Source of the DNA: Siderastrea siderea
Lineage: Eukaryota; Cnidaria; Anthozoa; Scleractinia; Rhizangiidae
DNA: 64,000 nucleotides
Direction of reading: 5' to 3'
Assembly (NCBI GenBank): GCA_964030785.1
Contig: OZ034967.1
Span: forward strand, 71,737,613 to 71,801,612
Part shown: positions 25,728 through 35,329 of the stretch, one piece after another
How positions within the stretch are numbered: the first letter of the stretch is position 1
Layout of the letters: each line of letters opens with the position of its first letter
Notes under the pieces: model-generated
What the model saw: the letters and a program-made list of their open reading frames with translations, nothing else
The model's database searches: none
What the model was told of the DNA's origin: nothing
Program-made: the position numbers and the translations under genes

Positions 25728-27008
25728 TCAAGCATCTTCCACTCTTCTGATCTCCATCACCCTGCAAAAATCTGCAAGGGTAACCTTGAATGCATCCTGT
25801 AGAAGATACAATTTGAAACTATAAGGTTGGAATGATTGATGTTGCTATCCTAGAACCTCTGTTAATTTCCAATAACAAAAGCAAGAAGGAGAAAAGTATT
25901 ACTACATGTATTACTTACCCGTGACTTATTTACAAAAATGCAATAATTCATTAGCTACTCCCTCCCCTCCCCTCCCCCACCCCACTCACACACATTTTAA
26001 AAGAAATGACCAAAAAAGGCACGCATTACAAAAAAAGTTAGAAACCGGTCTTACGTCTTACCTGCAATAAGAATATTTGAAAACAGCAAGGAAACCAAGG
26101 AAACAAAGAACTACTTGTACCTCCATATCCAACCCTTCCCCCCCCCCCCCTCAACCCAGTCAATGGAAAACAAATTGAATTCAACAAACCTCGCGAATTT
26201 CCCCTTTCACATCACCAGGGACAAGTTCCCTAATGTAGTTGAGGACTTCCGCTGGAAAAGCGTACTCGCTGTCCTCTGGACCCACTTCGTTTCGCTGAAA
26301 AGAAACGAAAAAAATTCAAAGCTCGCATAGCTTGACATGTGCCTGCGCGAAAGCGTCTATTGTTGCTCTTAGAAGCTTCGCAGGGGCAAATTTTGCGTAT
26401 TCACGTAAGCTGGAGGTAGAGCAAAAGAGAAAAATGTACAAAGTCATTTTTTTTATTTGTAGAATCGGGCTAAATCGAGGAAAAAAATATAATTATATAA
26501 ATATCAATTGCTCGGAGACAATGTGCGGCGACACAAGAAAGATTCAGGGTGAAATGCTTTTAGCTTTTTACAATTTACTTACCATCAATGCATGGGCCCA
26601 CGAACAGTAGTGGAAGTACCGATTCTTGCGCGGTGGCTTCCCCTTTTTCTTTCTGTCTGTTGTGCTCTGCTCGAGCATATCGGCAAAGAAATTACCGTCG
26701 AAGCTGTTAAAATATATCATATTTATCATTTATTCTAGAGGTGACAAATGTTGCAAAATCACTCGGCTATGTATATTGAGCCCAGTAGCAACAATGGCGT
26801 CTTCAGTTCAAGGACTTTTACCTAGGAATTATAACACGTAGATGAATTTAACCATTAGCAATATGTAGTGAACTTACCCGATTTCTGCCATCGCCGTAAC
26901 CATTTGATCCCGGTAGTTGACCGGCGGTTCTACAGCACTTTCACTACGCCTTGGCCGCTTCTGTTTAGTCCCCGCTGCTTTGTTTGAAGGTCTTTTAGTT
27001 TTCCCCAT
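25728..27008 (-). CDS. Kolobok accessory protein, 141 aa, four exons
   Basis: Exons on the minus strand: 27,008-26,878, 26,703-26,583, 26,294-26,190 and 25,796-25,728. All junctions have GT/AG, the phases match, and the spliced frame runs from ATG to TGA with no interruption. The N-terminal 30 residues are very basic (GKTKRPSNKAAGTKQKRPRR), like a nuclear localisation or DNA-binding tail. The remainder has a YFHYCSWAHALM segment, an EYAFPAEVLNYIRELVPGD segment and a C-terminal AFKVTLADFCRVMEIRR segment, predicted helical. I do not recognise the family. It faces the transposase tail to tail inside the same element, so a role in transposition (DNA binding or partner of the transposase) is the natural guess. 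Confidence 0.65.
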
Positions 27009-27783
27009 TTTGCTGATTGTGGTATAAATACCGACGTCTAACACTGAGAATATCTGAGTTATAATACGACAAAATCTCGGTAGACTTTTGAACGTGACAC
27101 GAGGATTTGCGTGGAGAGAATAAGGCGCGAAAATTTCCACAGGAGGTTACCGGAAGAAAAAGTAACATGCACTGATTGGTCAACTGTCGGCAAAGGTGTT
27201 TGGGGGCGGTGTTTGTTTACGAAGCGAAGATTTTCTTTTGAGCGCTGTTTCTCAACATTTATTTTTCGATTGAAGGCGACACTTCAAAGAGTTCCAACTC
27301 AAGTGCGATTTGTTCGATTTTAATCAAATTTGGAGAGTCGCTAGCTTAACGCTTCTTTAACAATACCGTGTCGGGGAATTCGATAATTCTAAAAAGAATT
27401 TTGTTAAGAGCCATTTCCGTGCGGTCGCTCCGTGTTTTTTTCTCGCGATTTAGAAAATGTTTGGAAACTTTTGAACGCGGACGAATAAAGAAAAACCCCA
27501 ACACGGTTTTTTTGCCCTTGTGTACTGGACTTTAGCCAAGAAAAAAAAATCGCGAAATTTTAAAAACAATTTGAGCTGGAGCTTTCAAAAGACGATTTAA
27601 ACCTTCATATTCAGACTTCTCGAAAAACTTAACAATTCGTATTTGTGAAAAGTTAATGGCATATTCAAATAGCCAGTTTTATAAGCTTTAATTTGATATA
27701 GGGTTTTGGGTATCTGCGACAAAACCGAGAAGCGCAACATGCGTTAGACTGGAGACACCTCTGAAGGTGCACGGTAACCTTAA

Positions 27784-28623
27784 TGCATGTACGTGTAGCT
27801 TTAATTTTTTCTTGTGGAAAGCGCTGACTGAAGCGATGGCGAATATTAAACTAGACAAGAACGTGATCGTTTGCTTTCGATTTATAGTCAGTATAGTTGC
27901 AGGTGAAAGCCGTTTGCTAGTTGTTTTGCAGTTTTCATTCTTTTTCGCCGTGAGGTTTTCTTGTGGGAAACGTACTCTTTTGTTAATGCTGAATTTTAAT
28001 AATTATTGTTTAAGTCTTGGCCGATTTACTTGGGTCTTTACAGCTTACAGTCTATAGCCGTACCAAAAAACAATAAACAAACACAGTCACTGAAGAACGT
28101 TGGCCCAGTCGGTAAACTTAATTGAAGATCGCTTTTTCTAAGCAGACGTGTTTACCTCGTTCATTTGTTTTGTACCAGCTCCAAACCTTTTCTTTTTCAT
28201 CTTCTTGCGTTTTCACAGTTTGAATTTTGCTGTAGCGTTAGCACGAAAAAAAAAATATCCAAAAAGGACCGTTTCCATGGTAATGGTCCGTACTGTAAAA
28301 TCCCGACCGAAGACTAACCAATCAGAACACTCGATTTAGACTGAAGAATTGCTTGCCATATAATAAAGAATTTTAATGCGAAACTTTTTTGCCCACCTGT
28401 GATCAGATATTACTGTTCTCACGTTATGAAACCTCCACCATTATTAAAGATGGGGGTTGGGAGTTGTCTATGAATACAATAATATTTCCAATTCGCTGTT
28501 GGCCTTAACTGAATTTCCACATGCAAGTTTCCCATTTTTTATGCATGGCTCATGTTCAATAAGGAAGCGTAATCTGTTGAGAAAAATAATAATCATAATT
28601 CACGCTAAAATGCAGCCTTGTTA
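27784..28623. other. Non-coding segment right of the Kolobok-like element
   Basis: No gene is recognised. A short hairpin (GGACCG...GGTCC) lies near 28,264-28,290, and the TGCCATATAATAAA phrase near 28,358 is the inverse of one at 21,360. Confidence 0.4.
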
Positions 28624-28757
28624 AAATGTCTGATACAGTCCCAAATAAAATGTTATATTTCCTTTTTGTATGAAGCTTATCTGTTAAAAACAATGACCGG
28701 TTACAAACATGTCAGATTTTGCCGACCAGCTTTGGGCATCTCAACAAAGTTATTCAT
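28624..28757. repeat. Right copy of the ~135-bp direct repeat
   Basis: Same orientation and order as 21,068-21,202, with roughly 10-15% differences by eye. It is too long and too diverged to be a target-site duplication. Confidence 0.7.
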
Positions 28758-28894
28758 ATAAAATAAATGTCGGAAATCAGTTATCCTTTACTTACAACAT
28801 CTCTGACCCAAGTAACTAATTATGTTATTCTACCTGCAACAAAGAAACACAATGACAGGGATATGAGTAAGGTAATTGGCTACACTTACACTTG

Positions 28895-29037
28895 TCAATC
28901 ATCATTGCTGTTGTCACTGAACATACAGTCCTCAAGGCTGAACCATGCTTCAGAATCAAAATTCAATCCAAAACTTAACAACGCCAATGTCTCTTCCAAG
29001 TTTGCAATATCTAGAAAAAGTTCTTGAATAACTTCAA
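28895..29037 (-). pseudogene. 3' end of the RecQ-like gene, separated by the Polinton
   Basis: The frame reads VIQELFLDIANLEETLALLSF and onward to a TGA at 28,895. It continues, across the Polinton, the reading frame that stops at 47,794 in the 5' part. The 6-bp duplicated target CTTCAA (29,032-29,037) lies at the junction. It supplies the last roughly 45 residues, an acidic tail ending in DNSNDD. Confidence 0.85.
29032..29037. repeat. 6-bp target-site duplication, left (CTTCAA)
   Basis: CTTCAA here and at 47,788-47,793. Six bases is the standard Polinton/Maverick duplication length. Confidence 0.95.
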
Positions 29038-29301
29038 AGTAGTTATATAGTTGGGGGTACGAGCGCATTTTTTCAAAAATCCGCTCTGAACTCCCCAACT
29101 ATAACTACTTTACCATATGTTGGCACAATTTCATGGGAAATCTATTTGGTATTATCTCATGGAAAAATCTATATGGCATTATCTCATGGAAAATCTATTT
29201 GGTATTATCTCATGGGAAATCTATTTGGTATTATCTCATGGAAAATATATTTGGCATTATCTCATAGTTGGGAGTACGAGCGCAGTTTGCCATCGGATGA
29301 A
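29038..29301 (+). repeat. Polinton left TIR with terminal hairpin and 27-bp repeats
   Basis: Matches the reverse complement of 47,524-47,787 with no difference I could find. The first 72 bases (29,038-29,109) fold back on themselves: AGTAGTTATA-TAGTTGGGG pairs with CCCCAACTATAACTACT. About five ~27-bp units of the type ATCTATTTGGTATTATCTCATGG follow, and a second AGTTGGGAGTACGAGCGC phrase lies at the inner edge. Confidence 0.95.
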
Positions 29302-29361
29302 ATGGGACTTTCCCGATGAGTCATCAGATTGTCATGTAATATCAGATGAACTTGTATTTGA

Positions 29362-29451
29362 AGTAAAGTTTGTCAGTAAAGTTTGTCAGTAAAGTTTGTC
29401 AGTAAAGTTTCTCAGTAAAGTTTGTCAGTAAAGTTTGTCAGTAAAGTTTGT
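29362..29451. repeat. 13-bp minisatellite inside the Polinton left end
   Basis: About seven units of AGTAAAGTTTGTC, one with CTC in place of GTC, between the left TIR and the 3' end of the polymerase gene. It has no counterpart at the right end. Confidence 0.9.
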
Positions 29452-29512
29452 AGTGAACAGAAAAGCAGAACTTGTATGGAGGCCAACACAGCTGTGGCGT
29501 GACGTCACATCT

Positions 29513-32500
29513 TCAGATTGCATAATGTCCGTAAGAGAAACTGTTGATTCCATCGTTTGCTATATATCGTTTATCGTCGAAACAGCTGAGTGACACTTTA
29601 TTGAGCTCGTAACTACCTAGTTGATGGTTAATACTTCTGATTGTCTTCATGGTATGATGTATTTGTTTGTTATTAATTAATACATTTTTATAATCTTCAT
29701 GTTTGATATTGTTCTTTATTATGTTCTTCGTGATTCCCTTGGCTGTTTTCCCTACTTTCTGGTTGTCTTTTATGTAACTGTACATTTTTGATCGCAAACC
29801 GACGAATTCTGTGATTGGCACACCAGCTGCTTCATCTTTGAATTTGCCGATTACCTTTTTGTTTGTTTTGTCGAAATACTGACAGTTTTCTGGATAATCA
29901 CTGTTGTCAAATCTGTCTTTGTCATTCCAAAAGTCACGGTACACATCTTCAGCCTCAATTTCGTATGTCAGACTGTCTGTATCAGTGAATAGCAACCTGG
30001 CTTTGTCCCCGTACTTTTCCTTGATGTAGTTATAATGGAAATCATACATCATAGTTTTACTTAGGTCGAGAATACACATGCCTACATATGCCGGTCTGTT
30101 TAGAGTCAGCGTTTGCTTGATCTTGTGTATTGCTACCAGACTATTCGAGAATATCTTGCAGCTGACGTAAGTTGGTCTAGATGCCATTTTCTTCAATTTC
30201 TGTACATCAGTGATAAGCCTAACATCAACCCTCTTTCTGATATTCTCCATCGTTTTGCCAAATACTGAATTGTTCATCAATTTGAAGAAGTCTTTTTCGA
30301 ATGCATTTTTCGCTTGGGTACGTTTTTGTGTATTGAAATCGATGTATTGCTTTAGCCATGGAGACTGGTCGAACTGTAGAATTCTATGGACTTTCTTCAG
30401 TTTCAAACCGAGATCAAGGTACAACTGTAGATTTCTATAATGCAGAACATATTTTTGTTTATCGCATAAAGTAGGGATCAGCTTATGTACAAGCCCTGTT
30501 GATATTTTGAACTTGTTTTGTATTTTCTTGCAGTATCCAGACAACATGCTATCAGTTACTTTAACCTTTTCTGGTCCTAGAGGAGAGTCGTTATGAAGGT
30601 CATGCAGTTCTTTGGGATATTCAAGATCGACTTCAAGTATCAACCCTTTATTACTGTTTTCATTATACTGAGTCAAATCGATTTTATTAATCTGCTTTTC
30701 TGTCAACCATTTGAAACCGCCAGTAGGTAGATGCTGTGATATAGCCCAACCGTATAAATTATTAGCATCCAGGTACATGATATACTTTGAGGGCGCCATC
30801 TCGTCGTATTCTTTCATGTACTTATTGTTTGCTTTCCCATATCGGTTTGCTATATATGATACACCACCTCTCATTCCTTTTTCGATGAACTGAAACATGT
30901 CTATGTCAGTCATTAGCTCCAGTTTGATATCAGTCATTTTTAACATAGCATCCCATGACAAACCAGGAGATGTGAAATAATGACATGGGTCCAGCTTGTA
31001 ATACTGAAGACAGGTCTTGCGGAAGTTTTCAAACACGTCGGCTAACAGTAGGATGTCCGACTTGAGATATAGATTATGGTAATCACCCATCGTTTCTAAT
31101 TTGAAAGTAGTCCATACTTTTTGGGCATGTTTGTAGTCATCATTTGTTATGTGTTCATCATACAATATGCTGTAAAATTCTTCTTTCGTTGGCAATTCCG
31201 TTTTATTAAATTTATCAAAACTGTCCATGAAATCGTATGGATAAACTCCTTTTCGTGTCATAAGATTGAATTTACTGCCTTTGAATTGCTTGCTTGTGTA
31301 TTTTAAGGCTTTCGTTGGTAAGTTGTTGACTAATTTATCCAAACTTGAGCTCATGAACTGGAAACTGTCAATGAATGTCAGATGATTACCAAGCATGAAT
31401 GCCATGTATTTTTCCATGTTGTTGGGAATAGCATTGATATTCATCCGTGTCTCTTTTCCATTTTTATCCATGTATTTGTTTTCCTCAACAATAGCTCCAA
31501 TCTCTTGCATTATAAAATGGCTGTCATATCCTCTTAAATTGTGGAAGATCACTGGAATTTTAATATTATCTGGTTCAATTTTTAGTTTCAGATTACAGTC
31601 TTGATGTGCTGAACCTCTGTATTCACCAGTAATATGACAATGATCTCTGACTCGGACGTCTTTCTCTGTATATTGTTTATCGCAGATGTGGCATGATGTT
31701 GCTTTTTTGAAATTTGTTTCATCATCTTTTGTCATTTTTAATGGTTTGTTAAAAAATGTTTTCATAACTTTTTTACAGTATTTTACTTCTTTCAGCATGC
31801 TTTCCATGAAATTGTGTACAGCATTTTCACCTCTATATATTTGTAGCGGCTTTGTGTACTTATCATCATAACAACAAATGACCTTATACCCATATCCACA
31901 GTCTTTGTGTCTTTGGTAGGCTTCAGTATATGATTTGTTGTTTAATTTGCTGGGGTCAGGTTGGCATCCTTGCACCTTTTCAGTTATAGCCTCAAAATCT
32001 GCGTAGATAACAAATGGCACAGGTTGCTGCTTGTGGAAATTATTGAATTTCAGTATGTTGTCTCCTTTTTCAGGCATTTTTATTGCTTGCTCACCATTTA
32101 CTTGAATGCAAATAACTTTGTGATCATTTAATACCCTTTCGGAACTGAAACATTGCAGACAGTGCATACAAAAATGCTTTTTTTCTTTGTGTTTTGTTTT
32201 ATTGTACATGAACTTGTTGAAATCCTTTATGAGAACATAATGCTCGTCTTCATCATCTGTTATTAGCAGTAGTTCCATGTGATCTTCATACTTTTCTTTG
32301 GAAACATAGATCGGATACGTTTGTTTGTCTTCATACCCGAATACATTTATATTGATGCTGTTTTGCTTCTCAATTCTGTTGATCTGTTTAATAGTTACTG
32401 GAAATTCAATGCCTTCATAATTTAACTTTTCAATGTATGGCATGTCTCTCTTTTTGATTCTTTGTGGGTCTTTATCTTGTGGATTCAAATGTCTTATATG

Positions 32501-33274
32501 ACACCATCTGAAGCATTCGAGATCATCATTTTTCATGTTTATTAAGCCTTTGGAACTGTTTTGCAATTCATAAGGTAGTTTAATATATGATGACCCTTCC
32601 ATGGGCTTGTATATAACAACGTTCAGATAATGTCCGTCAACAGATTGGATTGTCCAGCCGGATCCTTCCGATATCCATTGAGCTATCTTGTTCGTTATCT
32701 GCTGTTTTGATAATTGTGATGAATCAGTGATTTCCGTTTGGTTGATTATTGTCTGAGGTGTGCTATTGAAATATGCCGTTTTATTAACCATTTCATCACC
32801 TGACATCTTTTCGAAAGTGACTTTTAGTGTTTCAACGTATTTCAAGCCTTTCATCTCATTCAACAAATTTGCTATACTATAATCAAGAGCCAATCTAGTG
32901 TTTTGCATTTGAGCTACGGGGTCTTTATTGTCCTTGATGTTGATTTCATAAGACTTGGTATAACCTTCTAAGGCTTTGTTTGTTTGTTCTATTTTGGTTC
33001 TAGGTGTTGGAACTGGTTTATCCAATAGTTTCTTAGTTCTAGGTGCTGGAATAGGTTTGTAATCATCCCTGAATTCTAGAGGCGGAAGAATGATGTTGTC
33101 TTCATACTCTTTTACCATTTTTTTAACACTCTTGCGAGGTGCTGGAATAGGTTTATCCATTGGTTTTTTGGTTCTTGGTGTTGGAACCGGTTTCATAATA
33201 GATTGCTTCAGGAGCATTTCTATCAATTGACTTTTACTGAGTTTCTTAAGATCTTTCTTATTCATTATCTTCAT
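29513..33274 (-). CDS. Protein-primed family B DNA polymerase, 1,253 aa
   Basis: Replicative polymerase of the element. The N-terminal 100 residues hold four P-x-x-x-P-R repeats in a basic linker. A C2H2-like zinc finger lies near residue 370. Exonuclease motifs follow: YADFEAI (about 421), NLRGYD (about 576) and YLKSDILLLAD (about 735). Polymerase motifs are DANNLYG (about 835), NNSVFGKT (about 1,000) and TDTDS (about 1,096). A CxxC...HCH-type cluster lies between the first two exonuclease motifs. All catalytic aspartates look present, and the frame is uninterrupted from ATG to TGA. Length fits Polinton pPolB. The 3' end lies close to the left TIR. Protein priming at the element ends is known for the family and not shown here. 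Confidence 0.95.
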   Translation of the reverse strand: MKIMNKKDLKKLSKSQLIEMLLKQSIMKPVPTPRTKKPMDKPIPAPRKSVKKMVKEYEDNIILPPLEFRDDYKPIPAPRTKKLLDKPVPTPRTKIEQTNKALEGYTKSYEINIKDNKDPVAQMQNTRLALDYSIANLLNEMKGLKYVETLKVTFEKMSGDEMVNKTAYFNSTPQTIINQTEITDSSQLSKQQITNKIAQWISEGSGWTIQSVDGHYLNVVIYKPMEGSSYIKLPYELQNSSKGLINMKNDDLECFRWCHIRHLNPQDKDPQRIKKRDMPYIEKLNYEGIEFPVTIKQINRIEKQNSININVFGYEDKQTYPIYVSKEKYEDHMELLLITDDEDEHYVLIKDFNKFMYNKTKHKEKKHFCMHCLQCFSSERVLNDHKVICIQVNGEQAIKMPEKGDNILKFNNFHKQQPVPFVIYADFEAITEKVQGCQPDPSKLNNKSYTEAYQRHKDCGYGYKVICCYDDKYTKPLQIYRGENAVHNFMESMLKEVKYCKKVMKTFFNKPLKMTKDDETNFKKATSCHICDKQYTEKDVRVRDHCHITGEYRGSAHQDCNLKLKIEPDNIKIPVIFHNLRGYDSHFIMQEIGAIVEENKYMDKNGKETRMNINAIPNNMEKYMAFMLGNHLTFIDSFQFMSSSLDKLVNNLPTKALKYTSKQFKGSKFNLMTRKGVYPYDFMDSFDKFNKTELPTKEEFYSILYDEHITNDDYKHAQKVWTTFKLETMGDYHNLYLKSDILLLADVFENFRKTCLQYYKLDPCHYFTSPGLSWDAMLKMTDIKLELMTDIDMFQFIEKGMRGGVSYIANRYGKANNKYMKEYDEMAPSKYIMYLDANNLYGWAISQHLPTGGFKWLTEKQINKIDLTQYNENSNKGLILEVDLEYPKELHDLHNDSPLGPEKVKVTDSMLSGYCKKIQNKFKISTGLVHKLIPTLCDKQKYVLHYRNLQLYLDLGLKLKKVHRILQFDQSPWLKQYIDFNTQKRTQAKNAFEKDFFKLMNNSVFGKTMENIRKRVDVRLITDVQKLKKMASRPTYVSCKIFSNSLVAIHKIKQTLTLNRPAYVGMCILDLSKTMMYDFHYNYIKEKYGDKARLLFTDTDSLTYEIEAEDVYRDFWNDKDRFDNSDYPENCQYFDKTNKKVIGKFKDEAAGVPITEFVGLRSKMYSYIKDNQKVGKTAKGITKNIIKNNIKHEDYKNVLINNKQIHHTMKTIRSINHQLGSYELNKVSLSCFDDKRYIANDGINSFSYGHYAI

Positions 33275-33378
33275 ACTATATAATAATATTTTTTTTAAGC
33301 CTCTTTTGGTTGTGTCTTTAAGTAGTCAAGAATTCAAATGGTCCACATATGGATCCTTTGAACTATAGTTGATTTTAT

Positions 33379-33685
33379 TTATTGGTGTTCATGTATGAAC
33401 TTTGTATGATTGCTCAATGTTTCCGATGACTTGAATTTTCTGGAACATTTTTTGCATTTTATTCTCACACCCTGGAAATAAAGTATGATTTCTTTTATGA
33501 TTTGGTCATAATCGTTGCTCACTAATATTTTGTAATTGTTGTTTTCATACTCTTGCAGCATCATCTTTTGTTCTTCTGAAAGCTTTCCATAACCAGTTGG
33601 TGTTTTAAATTCAATTGCAAAACCTGAGTAATTCAAATGTAAATTCTGTATGATCAGATCAGGAGATCCCTTTTGATAACCCATG
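33379..33685 (-). pseudogene. VRR-NUC-like C-terminal half of the split BRO/VRR gene
   Basis: This frame carries a PDxxK-type nuclease signature: SPDLI, then EFKTP, then GKLSEEQ. It ends in a small C2H2 finger (CKKC...HTKFIH). It lacks its own start, because its upstream part was cut off by the fold-back insertion at 33,686-34,335. Removing the insertion and one 3-bp duplication makes it continuous with the BRO-N frame upstream. Confidence 0.75.
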
Positions 33686-34335
33686 CACGCCGGGCCAGCA
33701 GAGGGCACGAAGCTGCACGCTCGGAAAAACTTTTGCGTCTTTTATCCGATAGAGCTCAAACTTTGCACAATGATAGAACTTTTTATTCCAAACAATCGTA
33801 TCGTTTTTGTTTTTTCATTTTAACGGTTTTTGGCGGGGAAATGACGTCACAGTGCTAAAGGCAAATTTTCAATTGTCTCTTATGGCACAAAAAGTATATG
33901 ATTCTGAAAGAACTCATTGAGATAAAGTGAAATGCGAAGAAATTATTGAAAAAGCTCGATCCGTCTTGAAGATATAAAGTTCGGAAGTTTGAATTTTCCG
34001 CCATTTTGTTACTATTTTTAGAACATTTATAAAATTCAGATCTTTATATCTTCAAGACGGATCGAGCTTTTTCAATAATTTCTTCGCATTTCACTTTATC
34101 TCAATGAGTTCTTTCAGAATCATATACTTTTTGTGCCATAAGAGACAATTGAAAATTTGCCTTTAGCACTGTGACGTCATTTTCCCGCCAAAAACCGTTA
34201 AAATGAAAAAACAAAAACGATACGATTGTTTGGAATAAAAAGTTCTATCATTGTGCAAAGTTTGAGCTCTATCGGATAAAAGACGCAAAAGTTTTTCCGA
34301 GCGTGCAGCTTCGTGCCCTCTGCTGGCCCGGCGTG
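33686..34335. mobile_element. 650-bp long-armed fold-back MITE inside a Polinton gene
   Basis: Its two arms (about 33,686-33,990 and 34,030-34,335) are near-perfect inverted repeats with the tip CACGCCGGGCCAGCAGAGGG. ATG flanks both sides (33,683-33,685 and 34,336-34,338), a 3-bp target duplication. It has no coding capacity, and the whole unit could form one long hairpin. Confidence 0.9.
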
Positions 34336-34844
34336 ATGTTGTATGATTTTATTCTCATGTTACCATTAATTTGGTTTTCACCCAATGATGCGGTTAGAAT
34401 TGCTTTAGGATAATTGTTTCTTATAAAGTTGACTACCTTTTCATGTAGGTCATATTCTGTTTTGATGCTGAATGCGGGCATTTTGTATGGTTTGTTGCTG
34501 AATTCATACCGTCCTGTTTTTCTGATTGATGGTAAAACCACTTTTGTTACCCAAAGTTTGAATTCTTTTGCCTTTTCCATTTTTGATCCAAATATCAGAC
34601 AGAATAAGCCAGATTCATTTATATAAATTGTGTTTCCGAGGTTCCATGTTAGGGGGGGCGTTTCGTTACCCCTGGATTTAAGCTCCTTAAGTGAACATTT
34701 ATCTTTAGAATCAACATGATCATTAATCGCTTTTCGTGAATTCAAATATCCCAAAATGTCGGCAACTGTTTTACCACGGAACCATATGTCGTCATCCTTT
34801 TTGATAATATTCAGTTTTTTTCCTTCATAAGTAAAAATTTCCAT
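34336..34844 (-). pseudogene. BRO-N domain half of the split BRO/VRR gene
   Basis: Starts at an ATG after an AT-rich TATATA leader. Residues 1-100 match the BRO-N type: IWFRGKTVADILGY, then a DHVDSKDK segment, then INESGLFCLIFGS and EFKLWVTKVVLPSIRKTG. These proteins bind DNA in large DNA viruses and phages. The rest (NNYPKAILTASLGENQ) leads into the nuclease half before being cut off at 34,336. In its present state translation would run about 22 codons into the fold-back element and stop at 34,269. Fusion of BRO-N to a VRR-NUC-like nuclease is how I read the ancestral gene. Confidence 0.8.
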
Positions 34845-34910
34845 ATCTTGTAATTATATATAATAATAATATCTCTTTATAAGTGTTTGTATATGTTCCT
34901 TAAGTGTCAT

Positions 34911-35207
34911 TCACCACAACAGATGATAGCTCCAAAAATTTGCCGAATTCTTATCTTTGTATGTTAAATTACCATGTTTGTCTTTTATCTCAGATGCTCT
35001 TTTACGATATCTAATACGACGTTTCCAGTCTTGATGCGTTAAATAATCTTTATATCTAAGATCTCCAAAATGAATATTATTACCATTTTTAAGAGTTACC
35101 ATATATTTTTTATTCATTCTGTTGGAGTATTCAAGGTTCTTAGCACCATATACGTTGATTGCTCTATGTTTTAATAAGTTGAATTTCTCACCGGTTACGG
35201 TATTCAT
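34911..35207 (-). CDS. Small DUF5754-like protein, 98 aa
   Basis: The pattern is an NKKYMVTLKNGNNIHFGD segment, then a DYLTHQDWKRRIRYRKRA segment and a terminal NFWSYHLLW. This resembles the small DUF5754-type proteins of nucleocytoplasmic large DNA viruses and Polintons. Function unknown. It stands alone between the BRO gene and the integrase and has its own AT-rich leader before the ATG. Confidence 0.65.
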   Translation of the reverse strand: MNTVTGEKFNLLKHRAINVYGAKNLEYSNRMNKKYMVTLKNGNNIHFGDLRYKDYLTHQDWKRRIRYRKRASEIKDKHGNLTYKDKNSANFWSYHLLW

Positions 35208-35329
35208 ATAATAAGGTTATATATTTATAATAGCCAGAAACAATGATATTTTTGGCTACAAAAAGCAAAAGACAGCATATACTGTATCGATTGATATAAT
35301 ATATGTTAGATAATTATCTTTAAAACACT

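Larger units (their letters stand above)
21978..27779. mobile_element. Kolobok-like DNA transposon, 5.8 kb
   Basis: The ends GGTTACCGTG(T/C)AC are inverted at 21,978 and 27,779. Each end is flanked by TTAA (21,974-21,977 and 27,780-27,783), the target duplication typical of Kolobok. It encodes a transposase with a Mutator-like transposase domain as used by Kolobok-group elements (+ strand) and a convergent spliced 141-aa protein (- strand). The transposase shows a frame-breaking duplication, so this copy is probably not autonomous. Confidence 0.75.

Noticed and set aside
29117..29392. 91-codon ORF in the Polinton TIR, repeated at 47,514-47,708
   Set aside because: The repeated WYYLME/WHYLME peptide comes from the 27-bp TIR iterons. 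Same frame in both TIRs only because the TIRs are identical.
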